The notes beneath the pieces are model-generated. The model searched no databases. It saw only the letters and a program-made list of their open reading frames with translations, and was not told where the DNA came from. This document shows positions 62,826-64,000 of a stretch of DNA of 64,000 nucleotides, piece by piece (positions within the stretch are counted from its first letter, which is position 1; each line of letters begins with the position of its first letter). This stretch comes from Erythrobacter ani (GTDB lineage Bacteria > Pseudomonadota > Alphaproteobacteria > Sphingomonadales > Sphingomonadaceae), in the NCBI RefSeq assembly GCF_019204025.1, contig NZ_JAGSPB010000002.1, forward strand, positions 310,001 to 374,000. The letters are read 5' to 3'. Made by a program: the position numbers and the translations under genes.

Positions 62826-64000
62826 GTGTTTCTACGCAATATGGGCATCATTCCCGGTAAAGCGCCAACTGGCTCAGACAAAGGCGGACCAAGGTCGACT
62901 ACGAACCTCAGCCGCCGGAGCTTCGTCGCCGGATCGGGCCTATTCGTTGTCGGAGTAACACTCGCTGGATGTTCGAATTACGTCGAGCCTGATATCGACG
63001 CAAATGCTTTTGATCTACCAAACCCAGGTGACAGTCCTCTGACACAGGTCGCCGGGGGAGACGCCTCCCCGGCGCTTTGGATCGCGATTGACGAAGACGG
63101 TGCGGTCAAAATCACCTGCCACCGATCAGAGATGGGACAGCAGGTCTGGACCTCGATGGCGCAGATCGTGGCGGACGAACTCGAGGCCGATTGGGACCGC
63201 GTTGAAATCGTTCAGGCCGAAGGCCACGAACGCTACGGCGACCAAAACACCGATGGTTCGCGTTCAGTCAGATACAATTTCCACCGCCTGCGAGTGGCCG
63301 GAGCGGCCATGCGCAAGATGCTGACCGATGCGGCGGCCCTGTATTGGGGAATGGACCCGTCCGAATGCTCCGCCGCCGAGGGGCTGGTAAGCAATTCGCA
63401 GAACAGTGATACGCTTTCCTACGGCAATCTTGCCGAGCTCGCCGCCCGCCTTCCGGTGCCCGCCGAGGATGATATCAGCCTAAAAAAGCCCGGTGAATGG
63501 CGCTTTATTAACAAGGAGATCCCTTCGCTCACTATTCCGCTGATCACGCGGGGGCAGGGGACGTTCGGGATCGATGTGGACAGGCCGGACATGGTTTACG
63601 CTGTGGTCGCTCGCCCGCCGCAAGTGTTCGGCCGGGTCGGGCGTGTGGATGATGCCGCGGCCCTTGCTGTGCCGGGTGTGCTGCAAACGGTCAGGCTGCG
63701 CGATGCGAAACCGCCAGCATTGTTTCAACCGATGGGCGGCATTGCCGTGATAGCCCGCGATACTTGGGCTGCAATCCAAGGTCGCAACGCTTTGGATGTC
63801 CAGTGGATCGATGGCCCGAATGCCGGATACGATTCGATCAGTTTCGCCGAGGCCATGAAGCGCACGGCGAGGCGTCCCGGAACAGTGCGGCGCGAACGCG
63901 GCAATGTTCGGGCGGGCATAGCCAGGGCTGCCCAGGTGGTCGAAGCCGAGTATTATGCACCGCACCTTTCGCAATCGCCGATGGAGCCGCCATCTGCAAC
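62826..64000 (+). CDS. Molybdopterin-binding aldehyde-dehydrogenase/IorB-like subunit, N-terminal part (runs off right edge)
   Basis: The GTG at 62826 lies five bases after AAGGAGA. The frame is open to the window end (over 390 codons). A twin-arginine signal (LSRRSFVAGSGLFVVGVTLA, RR at 30-31) directs a folded cofactor protein to the periplasm. The following LAGC could also be a lipobox. The mature part has ITCHRSEMGQQVWTSMAQIV ... DELEADWD, RVEIVQAEGHERYGDQNT and GSRSVRYNFHRLRVAGAAMR, typical of the large molybdenum subunit of isoquinoline 1-oxidoreductase-type enzymes in the xanthine oxidase family. FeS subunit and cytochrome partners would be expected to the right. Confidence 0.88.
   Translation, partial: MFLRNMGIIPGKAPTGSDKGGPRSTTNLSRRSFVAGSGLFVVGVTLAGCSNYVEPDIDANAFDLPNPGDSPLTQVAGGDASPALWIAIDEDGAVKITCHRSEMGQQVWTSMAQIVADELEADWDRVEIVQAEGHERYGDQNTDGSRSVRYNFHRLRVAGAAMRKMLTDAAALYWGMDPSECSAAEGLVSNSQNSDTLSYGNLAELAARLPVPAEDDISLKKPGEWRFINKEIPSLTIPLITRGQGTFGIDVDRPDMVYAVVARPPQVFGRVGRVDDAAALAVPGVLQTVRLRDAKPPALFQPMGGIAVIARDTWAAIQGRNALDVQWIDGPNAGYDSISFAEAMKRTARRPGTVRRERGNVRAGIARAAQVVEAEYYAPHLSQSPMEPPSA

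Noticed and set aside
1-64000. CRISPR arrays or riboswitches
   Set aside because: No evenly spaced repeats and no recognisable riboswitch cores were seen on either strand.

Overview
The window looks like chromosomal DNA from an alphaproteobacterium, most likely a sphingomonad such as the Erythrobacteraceae. This is inferred from the compact VirB secretion operon, the sphingomonad-style serine recombinase remnants, the isoquinoline-oxidoreductase-type molybdoenzyme and the overall codon use. No rRNA or taxonomic marker is present, so the assignment is an inference.

Region 1 (1-1.9 kb): the 5' end of a secreted-protein gene leaves the left edge. A tRNA-Ser(GGA) follows, then a decayed serine recombinase 3' end with an in-frame stop.

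Region 2 (1.9-36.9 kb) is the main feature. A 34-kb minus-strand operon encodes a headless contractile injection system of the extracellular (eCIS, Afp/PVC-like) type. In transcription order it holds a small winged-helix-like protein, a DUF4255 cap protein, a beta-rich structural protein, a giant tail sheath, a tube protein, a second sheath, a second tube protein, a DUF5908 peptide, a LysM tube-associated protein, a hub and a spike (separate genes), a hydrophobic unknown, a gp25 wedge, a baseplate J protein and a beta-propeller/tail-I baseplate protein. Three large paralogous fibre or anchor proteins follow, one with a collagen-like stretch. Next come a tape-measure candidate, an AAA+ ATPase and two 1.1-kb-residue-class DUF4157 proteins (about 1,100 residues each) that are the likely cargo effectors; one ends in what looks like a DNA/RNA non-specific endonuclease. 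A near-perfect sigma-54 promoter lies just upstream of the first gene. The only other gene of the cluster, convergent at its far end, is a sigma-54 enhancer-binding protein lacking a sensor domain. Together they suggest that one activator switches on the whole machine. Homologous, decayed serine recombinase remnants in direct orientation flank the cluster (about 0.9 and 37.6 kb).

Region 3 (37-59.1 kb) is accessory DNA. A VirB-type secretion operon (VirB3-4-6-8-9-10-11 on the minus strand, VirB2-like pilin divergent) lacks a coupling protein, VirB5 and a relaxase here. Next to it lie a 1,448-residue exported RHS protein with a JAMM-like metalloprotease C-terminus, overlapped by a lipoprotein gene that may be its immunity partner. 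Two tiny exported 'mini-RHS' proteins and five small exported disulfide-type proteins (one a pseudogene) are scattered on both sides. Remnants of IS5- and IS6-family transposases mark decay between 56.8 and 59.1 kb.

Region 4 (59.4-64 kb): a LysR regulator diverges from a carboxymuconolactone-decarboxylase/AhpD-like protein and an exported alpha/beta hydrolase with an aspartate nucleophile. A truncated metallo-beta-lactamase-fold remnant follows, then the start of a Tat-exported molybdopterin oxidoreductase that runs off the right edge. This reads as a small redox or detoxification group.
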